A DNA stretch of 64,000 nucleotides from JAAYCI01 sp031551695 (GTDB lineage Bacteria > Bacillota > Clostridia > Oscillospirales > Ruminococcaceae): NCBI GenBank assembly GCA_031551695.1, contig JAVBNG010000012.1:3017-67016 (forward strand), read 5' to 3'. This document shows, piece after piece, positions 1 through 8,217 of the stretch (within the stretch, counting starts at the first letter, position 1; every line of letters begins with the position of its first letter). The notes below the pieces were generated by a model. It worked only from the letters and a program-made list of their open reading frames with translations, was not told the DNA's origin and searched no databases. Both the position numbers and the translations under genes were made by a program.

Positions 1-214
1 AAGCCCGCCATGCGGGTCCTGTCACGGGGCATGTCCTCTCTTCCGGCGCTGCGCCAACATTGCAATGGAGAAACAGGCACGCTTGGCGGCCAGCCAAAGA
101 AACTGGCCCGCCGGCTGCGCTTCGTCCGTTCGAACAAGCCCCGCACCACCCGCTCCGCACTGTCGCAAAAGCGGTTCGAGTCCTGTTTACCTAAGCAAAA
201 CAAGATTGGAGTAA
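1..214. other. Unresolved region upstream of rsfS
   Basis: Two frames stay open from the left edge and stop just before rsfS, at 192-194 and 212-214. Either could be the 3' end of an upstream gene, but neither gives a recognisable peptide. A 5-bp stem (CCCGC/GCGGG) lies at 4-16. A stretch near 174-186 looks like a tRNA T-loop, but no tRNA can be folded around it. No gene is called here. Confidence 0.3.
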
Positions 215-217
215 TTG

Positions 218-583
218 ATGGAATCACTGGACCTTGCAAAAATGGCCGCCGCGGCGCTGGAAAGCAAAAAGGCGGTGAACGTGAAGCTGCTGAAAGTGCG
301 CGAACTTACCGTGCTGGCCGATTATTTCGTGGTGGCCTCCGGCACGTCGAACACCCATGTGGGCGCTTTGGCGGCCGAAGTGGACTTTAAGCTGAGCGAA
401 GCGGGCATAGAGCCCCTGCGCGTGGAGGGCGAAAAAACGAAGCAGTGGGTGCTGCTGGACTACGGTGCCGTGGTGGTGCATGTGTTTTACCCTGAGGCCC
501 GCGATTTTTACGCCCTGGAGCATTTGTGGGCCGACGCGGAGGAAGTGCCTTTGGAAGACGCGGGAGAAGACACGGCACCGTAG
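218..583 (+). CDS. rsfS: Ribosome silencing factor RsfS
   Basis: This 121-residue protein has the RsfS/Iojap fold signature: a start like SLDLAKMAAAALESKKA, then TVLADYFVVASGTSN and a VLLDYGAVVVHVF segment. The family binds ribosomal protein L14 and blocks subunit joining when nutrients are scarce. I chose ATG 218 rather than the TTG directly before it, because GGAG at 208-211 is 6 bases upstream. The C-terminus carries a short acidic tail. leuS follows about 100 bases downstream, a gene order usual in Clostridia. Its target L14 (rplN) is also encoded in this window. Confidence 0.93.
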   Translation: MESLDLAKMAAAALESKKAVNVKLLKVRELTVLADYFVVASGTSNTHVGALAAEVDFKLSEAGIEPLRVEGEKTKQWVLLDYGAVVVHVFYPEARDFYALEHLWADAEEVPLEDAGEDTAP

Positions 584-608
584 GCGGACCATGACCGGGC
601 GGGACAAT

Positions 609-625
609 AACGCCTTCGGCGTTTT
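609..625 (+). terminator. Small hairpin between rsfS and leuS
   Basis: A 6-bp stem AACGCC/GGCGTT with a TTC loop is followed by TTTT. It could be a weak terminator or an attenuator in the leuS leader. No T-box consensus is visible, although leuS is often T-box controlled. Confidence 0.3.
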
Positions 626-683
626 AGAGCGGCTTGTGAAGCAGAATAGAGACGTAAATTTTGAAATCGGAGTGTGTGGCTGG

Positions 684-3104
684 ATGACGAAGTATGAGCC
701 GAAGGCCGTGGAGCCGAAGTGGCAAAAACGATGGGTAGAAAACAAGACGTTCTCGGTGGACAACGATTTTTCGAAGCCGGAGAAATTGTACCTGTTGGTG
801 GAGTTCCCGTACCCCAGCGGCCAGGGCCTGCACGTGGGGCACCCGCGCCCGTACACCGCGCTGGACGTGGTGGCGCGCCAGCAGCGCCTGGCGGGCAAAA
901 ATGTACTGTATCCCATCGGGTGGGACGCATTTGGCCTGCCAACGGAAAACTATGCCATCAAAAACCACATCCACCCGGCCATCGTCACGCGGGACAATAT
1001 CGCCCGGTTCCGCAGCCAGATCCAGGCCCTTGGCATCAGCTTTGACTGGCAGCGCGAAGTGGACACCACGGACCCGGCTTATTACAAATGGACACAGTGG
1101 ATTTTTTTGCACCTGTACAAAAAAGGCCTTGCCTACAAGAAAAAGATGAACGTGAACTGGTGCACCAGCTGCAAGGTGGTGCTGGCCAACGAAGAAGTGG
1201 TGAACGGCGGCTGCGAGCGCTGCGGCGGCGAGGTGGTGCGCAAGGACAAAGAACAGTGGATGCTAAAGATCACCGAGTATGCCGAGCGCCTGATCGAGGA
1301 CCTCACCGGCCTCGATTACATCGAGCGCGTGAGCACCAGCCAGAAAAACTGGATCGGCCGCAGCTACGGCGCGGAGGTGACGTTTAAAACCACCGCCGGC
1401 GACGACATGAACGTGTTCACCACCCGGCCGGACACCCTGTTCGGCGCCACCTACATGGTGATGAGCCCGGAGCACGACTATCTTGCCAAGTGGGCGGGCG
1501 TGCTGCAAAACAACGACGAAATCAAAGCCTACCGGGAGGAAGCGAGCCACAAGAGCGACTTTGAGCGCACGGAGCTTTCGAAGGACAAAGAAAAAACCGG
1601 CGTGCGCCTTGTGGGCGTGGAGGCCGTGAACCCGGCCACGGGCAAAAATATTCCCATTTATATTTCCGACTATGTGCTGGCCAGCTATGGCACCGGCGCC
1701 ATTATGGCGGTGCCCGGCCACGACGAGCGCGACTACGCCTTTGCCAAAAAGTTCGGCCTCGGCATTGTGGAGGTCGTTTCCGGCGGAGATATTGCAAAAG
1801 AGGCGTTTACCGACTGTGACACGGGCCTTATGGTGAACAGCGGGTTTTTGAACGGCAAAAGCGTGGAGGACGCCAAAACCAGCATTGTGGACTGGCTGGA
1901 AAAAGACGGCATCGGCAAAACGCGCACCAACTACAAACTGCGCGACTGGGTGTTCAGCCGCCAGCGCTATTGGGGCGAGCCCATTCCCATGGTGCACTGC
2001 GACATCTGCGGCTGGCAGCCCATCCCGGAGAGCGAGCTGCCGCTGGAACTGCCCTATATCGAGGACTTTGAGCCCACGACCGAAGGCGATTCGCCCCTGG
2101 CCCGCCACGAGGAGTGGGTGGCCACCACCTGCCCCAAATGCGGCGGCAAGGCGCGGCGCGAAACAGACACCATGCCCCAGTGGGCGGGCAGCAGCTGGTA
2201 TTTTTTGCGCTACTGCGACCCGCACAACAGCGAGGCCCTTGCCAGCGACGAGGCGCTGCAATACTGGATGCCGGTGGACTGGTACAACGGCGGCATGGAG
2301 CACACCACCCTGCACATGCTGTACAGCCGTTTCTGGCACAAGTTTTTGTTTGACGAAGGCGTTGTCGGCATGCCGGAGCCTTACCAAAAGCGCACCAGCC
2401 ACGGCATGATTCTGGGCGAGAACGGCGAAAAAATGAGCAAAAGCCGCGGCAACGTGGTGAACCCGGACGACATCATCGACGAGTTTGGCGCCGACACCAT
2501 GCGCGTGTACGAGATGTTCATCGGCGACTTTGAAAAAAGCGCCCCGTGGAACACGGCGTCCATCAAGGGCAGCCGCCGCTTTTTGGACCGTGTGTGGGCG
2601 CTGCAGGGGCAGATCGTTCCCGGTGAAGGCTACCGCCCGGCGCTGGAAATTTCCATGCACCGCACCATCAAAAAAGTGGAGGCGGACATCGCCCACTTGA
2701 AGCACAACACGGCCATCGCCGCGCAGATGGCGCTTTTGAACGAGTTTTACGCCGCGGGCGGCGCCACAAAGGCCGAGTACCGCACGCTGTTGCAGCTGCT
2801 GAACCCCTTTGCCCCGCACATCACCGAGGAGCTGTGGGAGATGATGGGCTTTGCAGGCGAAATTGCCACCAGCCGCTGGCCCGCCTACGACGAGGCAAAA
2901 ACCGTGGAGGACACGGTGGAAGTGCTGGTGCAGGTGAACGGCAAGCCCAAGGCCCGCCTGCAGCTGGCGGCGGCCATTTCACAGGACGACGCCCTGGCCG
3001 CGGCAAAAGCCGACCCGGCCGTGCAGGCCGCCATGGAGGGCAAGGAGATTGCCAAGGCGGTGTTCGTGCCCGGCAAACTCATTAACTTTGCGGTGAAGGG
3101 CTGA
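684..3104 (+). CDS. leuS: Leucyl-tRNA synthetase
   Basis: This class I aminoacyl-tRNA synthetase of 806 residues charges tRNA-Leu in the cytoplasm. The HIGH-type motif HVGH is at residues 50-53 and KMSKS is at about 583-587. Between them are the CP1 editing insertion and CxxC zinc-knuckle pairs (CTSC/CERC and CDIC/CPKC). The C-terminus matches the anticodon-binding and LeuRS-specific domains. The length is normal for bacterial LeuRS. ATG 684 is chosen with GGAG at 669-672; an in-frame GTG at 672 is a less likely alternative. The open frame extends upstream into rsfS, but that part lacks synthetase similarity. A strong terminator follows. Confidence 0.97.
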   Translation: MTKYEPKAVEPKWQKRWVENKTFSVDNDFSKPEKLYLLVEFPYPSGQGLHVGHPRPYTALDVVARQQRLAGKNVLYPIGWDAFGLPTENYAIKNHIHPAIVTRDNIARFRSQIQALGISFDWQREVDTTDPAYYKWTQWIFLHLYKKGLAYKKKMNVNWCTSCKVVLANEEVVNGGCERCGGEVVRKDKEQWMLKITEYAERLIEDLTGLDYIERVSTSQKNWIGRSYGAEVTFKTTAGDDMNVFTTRPDTLFGATYMVMSPEHDYLAKWAGVLQNNDEIKAYREEASHKSDFERTELSKDKEKTGVRLVGVEAVNPATGKNIPIYISDYVLASYGTGAIMAVPGHDERDYAFAKKFGLGIVEVVSGGDIAKEAFTDCDTGLMVNSGFLNGKSVEDAKTSIVDWLEKDGIGKTRTNYKLRDWVFSRQRYWGEPIPMVHCDICGWQPIPESELPLELPYIEDFEPTTEGDSPLARHEEWVATTCPKCGGKARRETDTMPQWAGSSWYFLRYCDPHNSEALASDEALQYWMPVDWYNGGMEHTTLHMLYSRFWHKFLFDEGVVGMPEPYQKRTSHGMILGENGEKMSKSRGNVVNPDDIIDEFGADTMRVYEMFIGDFEKSAPWNTASIKGSRRFLDRVWALQGQIVPGEGYRPALEISMHRTIKKVEADIAHLKHNTAIAAQMALLNEFYAAGGATKAEYRTLLQLLNPFAPHITEELWEMMGFAGEIATSRWPAYDEAKTVEDTVEVLVQVNGKPKARLQLAAAISQDDALAAAKADPAVQAAMEGKEIAKAVFVPGKLINFAVKG

Positions 3105-3134
3105 GGCAGGCAGGTTTTGATATAAGGCAAATAA

Positions 3135-3173
3135 CGCCCCGGCGCACGTGAGTGGAGCCGGGGCGGTTTTGTT
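3135..3173 (+). terminator. Rho-independent terminator after leuS
   Basis: A 9-bp perfect GC stem CGCCCCGGC/GCCGGGGCG (3135-3143 and 3157-3165) is followed by TTTTGTTT. It ends the rsfS-leuS transcript. Confidence 0.85.
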
Positions 3174-3222
3174 TGTATAGAAAAACTCCTGCATGAAGAA
3201 ACACAGTGCTTACAAGGCTGCC

Positions 3223-3438
3223 TTATTCCCCCGCGTCGAAATTCCCGGCCTTTTGTGTGGGAAAGGGGATGTTTTTGGAAAACCGTTCGGCGGCGGCAAT
3301 ATACATCTCCTCGGTGATACGCTGGCTCAATACCAGCGTTTTTTGTGCCTGGTCATATTTTCCGGCGTCAATCAAACCGATGGCGCTGGATACATCATTA
3401 AACAATTGCAGGTAAGCTTTTTTTGCGTCAAAATCCAT
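3223..3438 (-). CDS. Small helical protein of unknown function
   Basis: A 71-residue protein that I do not recognise. It starts MDFDAKKAY and contains IDAGKYDQAQKTLVLSQ, which looks like two amphipathic helices of TPR-like character. There is no signal peptide, membrane segment or cysteine. The start at 3438 is preferred over an upstream ATG at 3453 because GGGAGG lies 5 bases ahead of it (complement of 3444-3449). A candidate promoter is just upstream. The gene stands alone between the leuS terminator and the HAD gene. The strong ribosome site and good codon use suggest it is real. Confidence 0.7.
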   Translation of the reverse strand: MDFDAKKAYLQLFNDVSSAIGLIDAGKYDQAQKTLVLSQRITEEMYIAAAERFSKNIPFPTQKAGNFDAGE

Positions 3439-3485
3439 TTTGGCCTCCCTCATTCACTGACACGCAACAGTCATACTATTATTGT

Positions 3486-3515
3486 ATTATGCCACACAAG
3501 TGAAATTATGAACAA
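3486..3515 (-). promoter_or_regulatory. Candidate promoter for the 3223-3438 gene
   Basis: On the minus strand TTGTTC (3510-3515) and CATAAT (3486-3491) are 18 bases apart, in an AT-rich stretch within an otherwise GC-rich area. The rest of the gap up to 3716 holds no gene or strong hairpin that I can see. Confidence 0.35.
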
Positions 3516-3716
3516 AAGGTGAACAAATGGAGAAAGAGGGCGAAAAGAGATAAAAAAGTTGAATTTAGTCAAAAAAACATGTGAAAATTCGACACAATTC
3601 GAGCTATTGCGGGAAACAGGCGAAGTCGAAACTCAGGCAGGGGCACCACCTCGGGGCTTGCCACAACCACGTTGGACGCGCCGCACAGCGGGCGTTTCAC
3701 GGCCATTCTTTCCTTG

Positions 3717-4370
3717 CTACAGCGCGGGGTCTGTTAAAATGCCGTACAGTTCGTCCGTGTCGCGCGCAAGGCGTATGGCGCCCGCGTTTTCCAGCTCTTT
3801 GCGGCTGCCGTAACCGTACAAAACGCCCACGGTTGCCACGCCGTTTGCCGCGGCGCCCTCCACGTCGTGCAGGCGGTCGCCCACCATGACGGCGTCCACC
3901 GGGGTGATATTGTTTTTTTCCAGCGCCTCGGCCACAACGTCGGCCTTGGAGTGGTTGTCCAGATCCATCGTTGTGCCGGAAACGGATGTGAAATATCGCG
4001 CGATGTCAAAATTATCCAGCACCATTTTCGCCAGGTGCAGCGGTTTTGACGTTGCCAAATGCAATTTTTTGCCATCCGCGGCCAGCTTTTCCAGCAGTTC
4101 GCGCACGCCGGGGTAAAGCGCGTTTTCCAAAATGCCTTTCTCCAAAAACCGCACGCGGAAGCTTTCTACGCATTGCTCGGCTTCTTCAAAAGAAAGGCCG
4201 CACACCTCCATAAAGCTGATATGCAGCGGCGGGCCCACAAAGCCGCGCAGCACATCGCCGCCCGGCACGATGTGGCCGTTCACGGCAAGGGCGTGGCGCG
4301 CGCAGTTCATGATGCCGGGGCCGCTTTCGGTGAGTGTGCCGTCCAAATCGAACAGGATATTTTCACGCAT
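3717..4370 (-). CDS. HAD-family phosphatase, phosphoglycolate phosphatase-like
   Basis: A 217-residue HAD-superfamily hydrolase. Motif I FDLDGT near residue 7 supplies the nucleophile Asp8 and acid/base Asp10. LATSKP is motif II/III and VGDRLHDVEGA is motif IV. A cap domain lies between motifs I and II, as in Gph/PpaX-type enzymes that remove phosphate from phosphoglycolate or small phosphoesters. The exact substrate cannot be read from sequence. It starts 2 bases after the stop of the glycosyltransferase gene, so the two are probably translationally coupled. Confidence 0.85.
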   Translation of the reverse strand: MRENILFDLDGTLTESGPGIMNCARHALAVNGHIVPGGDVLRGFVGPPLHISFMEVCGLSFEEAEQCVESFRVRFLEKGILENALYPGVRELLEKLAADGKKLHLATSKPLHLAKMVLDNFDIARYFTSVSGTTMDLDNHSKADVVAEALEKNNITPVDAVMVGDRLHDVEGAAANGVATVGVLYGYGSRKELENAGAIRLARDTDELYGILTDPAL

Positions 4371-4372
4371 TT

Positions 4373-5344
4373 CTATTTTGAGTCCTCGTTTTCGCCGAAT
4401 GTTTTTTCGCTGATGATGAAGCGCGGGCGGCCCTTCACCTCGCTGTATATTTTGCCGATGTATTCGCCCACCACGCCGATGCACAGCAGCTGCACGCCGC
4501 CCATAAAGAAAATGGCGCAGACGGTGCTGCTCCAGCCCCACACGGTATTGCCCGCAAAGTGCAAAATGACCACCACGATAACGGCGATGAAGCTGATGAG
4601 CGCGATGAACAGCCCCAGCCACATGATGAGGCGCAGCGGCCGGACGGACAGGCTGGTGATGCCGTCGAAAGCGAGGCCCAGCATTTTGGAGAGCGGGTAG
4701 TGGCTTTCGCCGGCCATGCGCTCGCTGCGGTCGTAATACACGCTGGACGAGCGGTAGCCGACGAGGGGCACCAGCCCACGCAAAAACAGGTGCACCTCTT
4801 TGAACTGGGCCAGCCCTTCCAGCGCGCGGCGGCTCATCAGGCGGTAATCCGCGTGGTTGAACACCACGTTGGCCCCAAGGGCGTTGATGACATGATAGAA
4901 CCCCTCTGCGGAGGCCCGCTTGAAAAAGGTGTCCGTGTCGCGCCTTGCCCGCACGCCGTACACCACGTCGCACCCGGCGGCAAATTCGTCCATCATGCCG
5001 TCCATGGCATTGATGTCGTCTTGGCCGTCGCAGTCGATGGAAATGGTCACGTCGGCCAGGTCCTTGGCCGTCATCAGCCCGGCAAGCAGGGCGTTTTGAT
5101 GGCCGCGGTTGCGCGAAAGGGAAATGCCCGCGCAGTGAGGGTCTTGCTTGCTCAAATCCTGGATGATGCCCCAGGTTTTGTCCTTGCTGCCGTCGTTCAC
5201 AAACATCACGCGGCTGGCCTCGCCGTCAATTTTGCCCGCGGCGGCAAGGTCCGCCAGCTTTTGCAAAAACAGGCCGGACGTGACCGGCAGCACTTCTTCC
5301 TCGTTGTAGCAGGGGATGACGATATACAAAACAGGCTTATCCAT
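4373..5344 (-). CDS. Membrane-anchored GT2 glycosyltransferase (GtrB/DPM1-like)
   Basis: A 323-residue family 2 glycosyltransferase. The N-terminal GT-A domain begins YIVIPCYNEEEVLP and has VNDGSKD and the catalytic-type DCDGQDD. Two transmembrane helices follow near residues 235-295, then a basic cytoplasmic tail. This is the layout of GtrB/polyprenyl-phosphate glycosyltransferases, which load a sugar onto undecaprenyl phosphate at the inner membrane face. ATG 5344 has AGGAG 6 bases upstream. A near-consensus promoter precedes it. The downstream phosphatase is in the same transcript. Confidence 0.9.
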   Translation of the reverse strand: MDKPVLYIVIPCYNEEEVLPVTSGLFLQKLADLAAAGKIDGEASRVMFVNDGSKDKTWGIIQDLSKQDPHCAGISLSRNRGHQNALLAGLMTAKDLADVTISIDCDGQDDINAMDGMMDEFAAGCDVVYGVRARRDTDTFFKRASAEGFYHVINALGANVVFNHADYRLMSRRALEGLAQFKEVHLFLRGLVPLVGYRSSSVYYDRSERMAGESHYPLSKMLGLAFDGITSLSVRPLRLIMWLGLFIALISFIAVIVVVILHFAGNTVWGWSSTVCAIFFMGGVQLLCIGVVGEYIGKIYSEVKGRPRFIISEKTFGENEDSK

Positions 5345-5390
5345 TTTATTCTCCTGACATTCACTGGCCTTTGCCAGCATGCTGACACCA

Positions 5391-5419
5391 ATTATACTGT
5401 AAGCGGCGGCGATATTCAA
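5391..5419 (-). promoter_or_regulatory. Sigma-A-type promoter for the GT2-HAD operon
   Basis: On the minus strand TTGAAT (5414-5419) and TATAAT (5391-5396) are 17 bases apart. The -35 box overlaps the last codon of the Crp-like gene, so the GT2 operon can be transcribed separately from it. Confidence 0.75.
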
Positions 5420-6144
5420 ATGGAAAGAGCGCCAAGGGCCGCCACGTCGCACAGCACAAAGCCGCGCCGCGTGCAGGCGATGAGGCCGTCCGCCGCCATA
5501 CGGGAGATTTCCCGCGAGAGGGCGCTGCGCTCGCAGCCCAGGTGGCGCGCCAGCTCGGCGCGGGTCATGCCGTGGGTGAAGGCGGTTTGGCAGCGGCGGT
5601 CCGCCTCGTCCAGCAGCCACGTGGCAATGCGCGGGCGCAGGCGGGGCAGCATCAGCAAGGCAAGCCGCCTGTCCAGCTGGAAATATTTTTCCGATACCGT
5701 TCGGCCAAGGTTTTCCAAAAACCGTAGGCGCAGCGCGGCGTGCTCGCCCGCGCGGAACAAGGCCGCCTTTGGCAGCAGCAAAACGGTGCAGGCGGTGGCG
5801 GCGGTGATGCCCACGGGGCTTTTCACATCGCCGGCGGCCAGCACGTCGCCAAACACGCCGCCCGCCTTCATGCGTGCCACCACCACCTCGCCTCCGGCGG
5901 CGGAGGTTTTTGCCGCCGTGATGCGCCCGGCCAGCACCACGCCCACGTGCGCGGCCCTGAAGCCCTGCATCAAAAGGGTTTCGCCCTTTTGGAAGCGCCG
6001 CGTTTTTGCCCCCAGCAGCGGCAGCAGGGTTTGCAGTTCCCGCGGGGAAAACCCGGCGAACAGCGGGGAGGTTTTCAAAATACCGATTGTTTCGTCCGGC
6101 GCCGGCACACCGGTGCCCGTTCCTGCGCTTTCTTCGTGTTTCAT
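5416..6144 (-). CDS. Crp/Fnr-family transcriptional regulator
   Basis: A 242-residue regulator. Residues about 20-140 form a cyclic-nucleotide-binding-like beta barrel (FQKGETLLMQGFRAAHVGVV). A linker helix follows, then a C-terminal winged helix-turn-helix with TRAELARHLGCERSALSREI. The N-terminal 20 residues lack the cysteine cluster of oxygen-sensing Fnr, so an iron-sulfur sensor is unlikely and the ligand is unknown. It is divergent from an ABC importer, with a palindrome in between that overlaps its own -35 box. Autoregulation and control of the importer are therefore likely. Confidence 0.88.
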   Translation of the reverse strand: MKHEESAGTGTGVPAPDETIGILKTSPLFAGFSPRELQTLLPLLGAKTRRFQKGETLLMQGFRAAHVGVVLAGRITAAKTSAAGGEVVVARMKAGGVFGDVLAAGDVKSPVGITAATACTVLLLPKAALFRAGEHAALRLRFLENLGRTVSEKYFQLDRRLALLMLPRLRPRIATWLLDEADRRCQTAFTHGMTRAELARHLGCERSALSREISRMAADGLIACTRRGFVLCDVAALGALSI

Positions 6145-6173
6145 TCGTTTCCCGCCCCATCATGCTTGTGGTA

Positions 6174-6202
6174 AGTATTGATGGAAAACGTTGCCGTGGC
6201 AA
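6174..6202 (-). promoter_or_regulatory. Candidate promoter of the Crp-like gene
   Basis: On the minus strand TTGCCA (6197-6202) and AATACT (6174-6179) are separated by 17 bases. The -35 box lies within the palindromic operator candidate. Confidence 0.45.
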
Positions 6203-6210
6203 CTGTTTTT
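6185..6210. promoter_or_regulatory. Palindromic operator candidate between Crp-like gene and ABC operon
   Basis: GTTGCC-GT-GGCAAC (6190-6203) is a perfect inverted repeat with a 2-base centre. It extends outwards as AAAAC on the left and, after a one-base shift, GTTTT on the right. Its size and position between divergent promoters suit a dimeric Crp/Fnr-type regulator. An AT-rich -10-like stretch (TATTATAGT, 6218-6226) for the importer follows without a good -35 box, as expected for an activator-dependent promoter. Confidence 0.55.
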
Positions 6211-6275
6211 CCGCCTTTATTATAGTATGCTGTTTCCGGAAGAACAACCCCTATTTTTTGCGAAGGACGGGACTT

Positions 6276-7343
6276 ATGAAAAAAATTGCCATTGTTGTAG
6301 CTCTGCTGGCCGCGTTTGCCTTGCTTGCCGGCGCCTGTGCAGGCGGGACGAGTTCAGCTGTCGAAACAGATCCCATAGACGGGACAAGCGCAGCGAATGC
6401 CGCGCCAAAGAGCGCGGCAGATTCTGAAAGCGCAGAGGCCGCGCCGGACGAAACCGCCGCGGCCGGGGCATCCCTCGTGCGCATTGCGGGCCTGAAGGGC
6501 CCCACGGCCATGGGCATGGCCCAAATGGCCACAGACAACCCGGACAAATATGAACTAACCGTGTACGGCACGGCGGATGAGGTTGCCCCGCTGCTGGCCA
6601 AGGGAGAGCTGGACGCCGCCGCCATCCCGGCCAATTTGGCCTCCATTTTGTACAACAATACAAAGGGCGAAATCGTTACGGCGGCCATCAACACGCTGGG
6701 TGTTTTGTATGTGGTGGAGACGGGCGACACGGTGCAAAGTATAGAGGACCTGCGCGGCAAAACCGTGTATTCCGTGGGCAAGGGCACCACGCCGGAGTTC
6801 ACGCTGAACTACATCCTTGCCCAAAACGGCATGGACCCGGCAACGGACGTGACCATCGAGTACAAGAGCGAATCCACCGAAGTGGCCGCCATGCTGGCCA
6901 CGGGCGGGGACGTTATTGCCGTGCTGCCCCAGCCCTATGTGACGGCGGTGGGCATGCAGAACGAAAATGTGCGCGTGGCGCTGGATTTGACCGAGGAGTG
7001 GGACAAGGTTTCGGACAAAAGCGCATTGGTGACGGGCGTGCTGGTGGTGCGCAAGGACTTTGCCGAGGAAAACCCCGACGCACTGGAACAGCTGCTGGAA
7101 GATAACGCGGCCAGCGTGGCTTTTACGAACGAGAACCCTGCCGCGGCTGCCGAAATGATTGCCGCCCTCGGCATTGTGGAAAAGGCCCCCGTGGCGGAAA
7201 AGGCCCTGCCGCTGTGCAATATCGTGTTTATTACCGGGGACGAAATGCAGGAGAAGCTCTCCGGCTATTTGGAAGTGCTGTACGGGCAAAACCCGAAGGC
7301 CGTGGGCGAAACCCCGCCGGGAGATGATTTTTACCTTGGATAG
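6276..7343 (+). CDS. ABC transporter substrate-binding lipoprotein (NMT1/SsuA-like)
   Basis: A 355-residue lipoprotein. The signal peptide MKKIAIVVALLAAFALLAGAC ends in a lipobox with Cys21, followed by an Ala/Ser/Glu-rich linker to about residue 65. The mature part resembles the NMT1/THI5/SsuA periplasmic fold: GLKGPTAMGMAQM, then ELDAAAIPANLASILYN and a SIEDLRGKTVYSVGKG stretch. Such proteins bind small organic ligands such as sulfonates or pyrimidine precursors; the substrate here is not evident. AAGGA at 6263-6267 sets the start. The permease gene begins one base after the stop. Confidence 0.88.
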   Translation: MKKIAIVVALLAAFALLAGACAGGTSSAVETDPIDGTSAANAAPKSAADSESAEAAPDETAAAGASLVRIAGLKGPTAMGMAQMATDNPDKYELTVYGTADEVAPLLAKGELDAAAIPANLASILYNNTKGEIVTAAINTLGVLYVVETGDTVQSIEDLRGKTVYSVGKGTTPEFTLNYILAQNGMDPATDVTIEYKSESTEVAAMLATGGDVIAVLPQPYVTAVGMQNENVRVALDLTEEWDKVSDKSALVTGVLVVRKDFAEENPDALEQLLEDNAASVAFTNENPAAAAEMIAALGIVEKAPVAEKALPLCNIVFITGDEMQEKLSGYLEVLYGQNPKAVGETPPGDDFYLG

Positions 7344-7344
7344 C

Positions 7345-8217
7345 ATGGACCACGCGGACAAAAAACCGCAGCCTGATGAGAAGCCAAACGGCAACGGCGC
7401 AGGCCAATCCCCCGCGCCCGTATGTTCCAAAGACACCGGGCACCATTTGGACGCCCCTGTTTTTTCAGGCAGGCGGGCCCGCGCCATGGCGGTGTTGTTT
7501 TGGTTGCTGGTGTGGCAAGTGGCGGCAATCATCATGGGGCAGGCGCTGTTTTTGCCTTCGCCCGTGGCCGTTTTGCTTGCCCTGTGGAGGCTTGTGCAAA
7601 CGGGCCCGTTTTGGCAGGCGGCTTTTGCCAGCCTGCTGCGCATTGCGCTGGGCTTTTTTACCGGGTTTGCCGCGGGCGTGGCGCTGGGGGCGCTTTCCGC
7701 CGCCGTGCCGCCGGCAAAAACCCTGCTGGAGCCGCCCATGCATCTGGTGCGTGCCACGCCGGTGGCCAGCTTCGTCATTTTGGCTTTAATGTGGTTCGGC
7801 AACCGGTGGCTTAGCGTGTTTGTCAGCTTCTTAATGGTGCTGCCCGTGATGTATACGGCGGCCCAAACGGGCATTGCCGCGGCGGATACGCGTCTTTTGG
7901 AAATGGCAAGGGTGTTCCGCATAAACCGGTGGCGCACGCTGCGCGCGGTGTATTTGCCCGCGCTGTCGCCGTCGGTTTTGGCGGGGGCGGCGCTGGCGGT
8001 GGGCCTTGCGTGGAAAAGCGGCGTGGCCGCCGAAGTGATCGGCCTGCCGCAGGGCAGCATTGGCGAGCGGATGTATGAGGCGAAAATCTTTTTGCAAATG
8101 CCGGAGATGTTCGCCTGGACGGCTGTGGTGCTGGTGCTGAGCTGGGCGTTTGGCCGCGTGGTGACCTTTGCCCTGCAGAAAAGCGCGAACGCCCTGCAAA
8201 GGGGGTGGCGCGCATGA
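7345..8217 (+). CDS. ABC transporter permease (SsuC/TauC-like)
   Basis: A 290-residue binding-protein-dependent permease with about six membrane helices. An EAA-type coupling loop is visible around ARVFRINRWRTLRAVYLPAL. A 45-residue hydrophilic N-terminus precedes the first helix. The ATG at 7345 is one base after the previous stop and has little ribosome-site signal, so it probably depends on coupled re-initiation. An alternative ATG at 7324 overlaps the binding-protein gene. The gene overlaps the ATPase gene by ATGA. Confidence 0.88.
   Translation: MDHADKKPQPDEKPNGNGAGQSPAPVCSKDTGHHLDAPVFSGRRARAMAVLFWLLVWQVAAIIMGQALFLPSPVAVLLALWRLVQTGPFWQAAFASLLRIALGFFTGFAAGVALGALSAAVPPAKTLLEPPMHLVRATPVASFVILALMWFGNRWLSVFVSFLMVLPVMYTAAQTGIAAADTRLLEMARVFRINRWRTLRAVYLPALSPSVLAGAALAVGLAWKSGVAAEVIGLPQGSIGERMYEAKIFLQMPEMFAWTAVVLVLSWAFGRVVTFALQKSANALQRGWRA

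Noticed and set aside
170..200. A tRNA T-loop-like GGTTCGAGTCC
   Set aside because: The flanking T-stem mismatches, and no 5' strand matches the required acceptor stem.
10..390. A 126-residue open frame across the left edge
   Set aside because: It overlaps rsfS in another frame, has no ribosome site, and gives a basic, low-information peptide.
584..683. T-box leader for leuS
   Set aside because: The space is too short and the T-box antiterminator consensus is missing.
1263..2819. Long minus-strand frame opposite leuS
   Set aside because: It is a shadow of the leuS coding frame, with His/Ala/Val-rich composition and no motifs.
4559..6181. Long plus-strand frame (540 residues) opposite the GT2 and Crp-like genes
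   Set aside because: It is antisense to two clear genes. Long open antisense frames are expected with GC-rich third positions.
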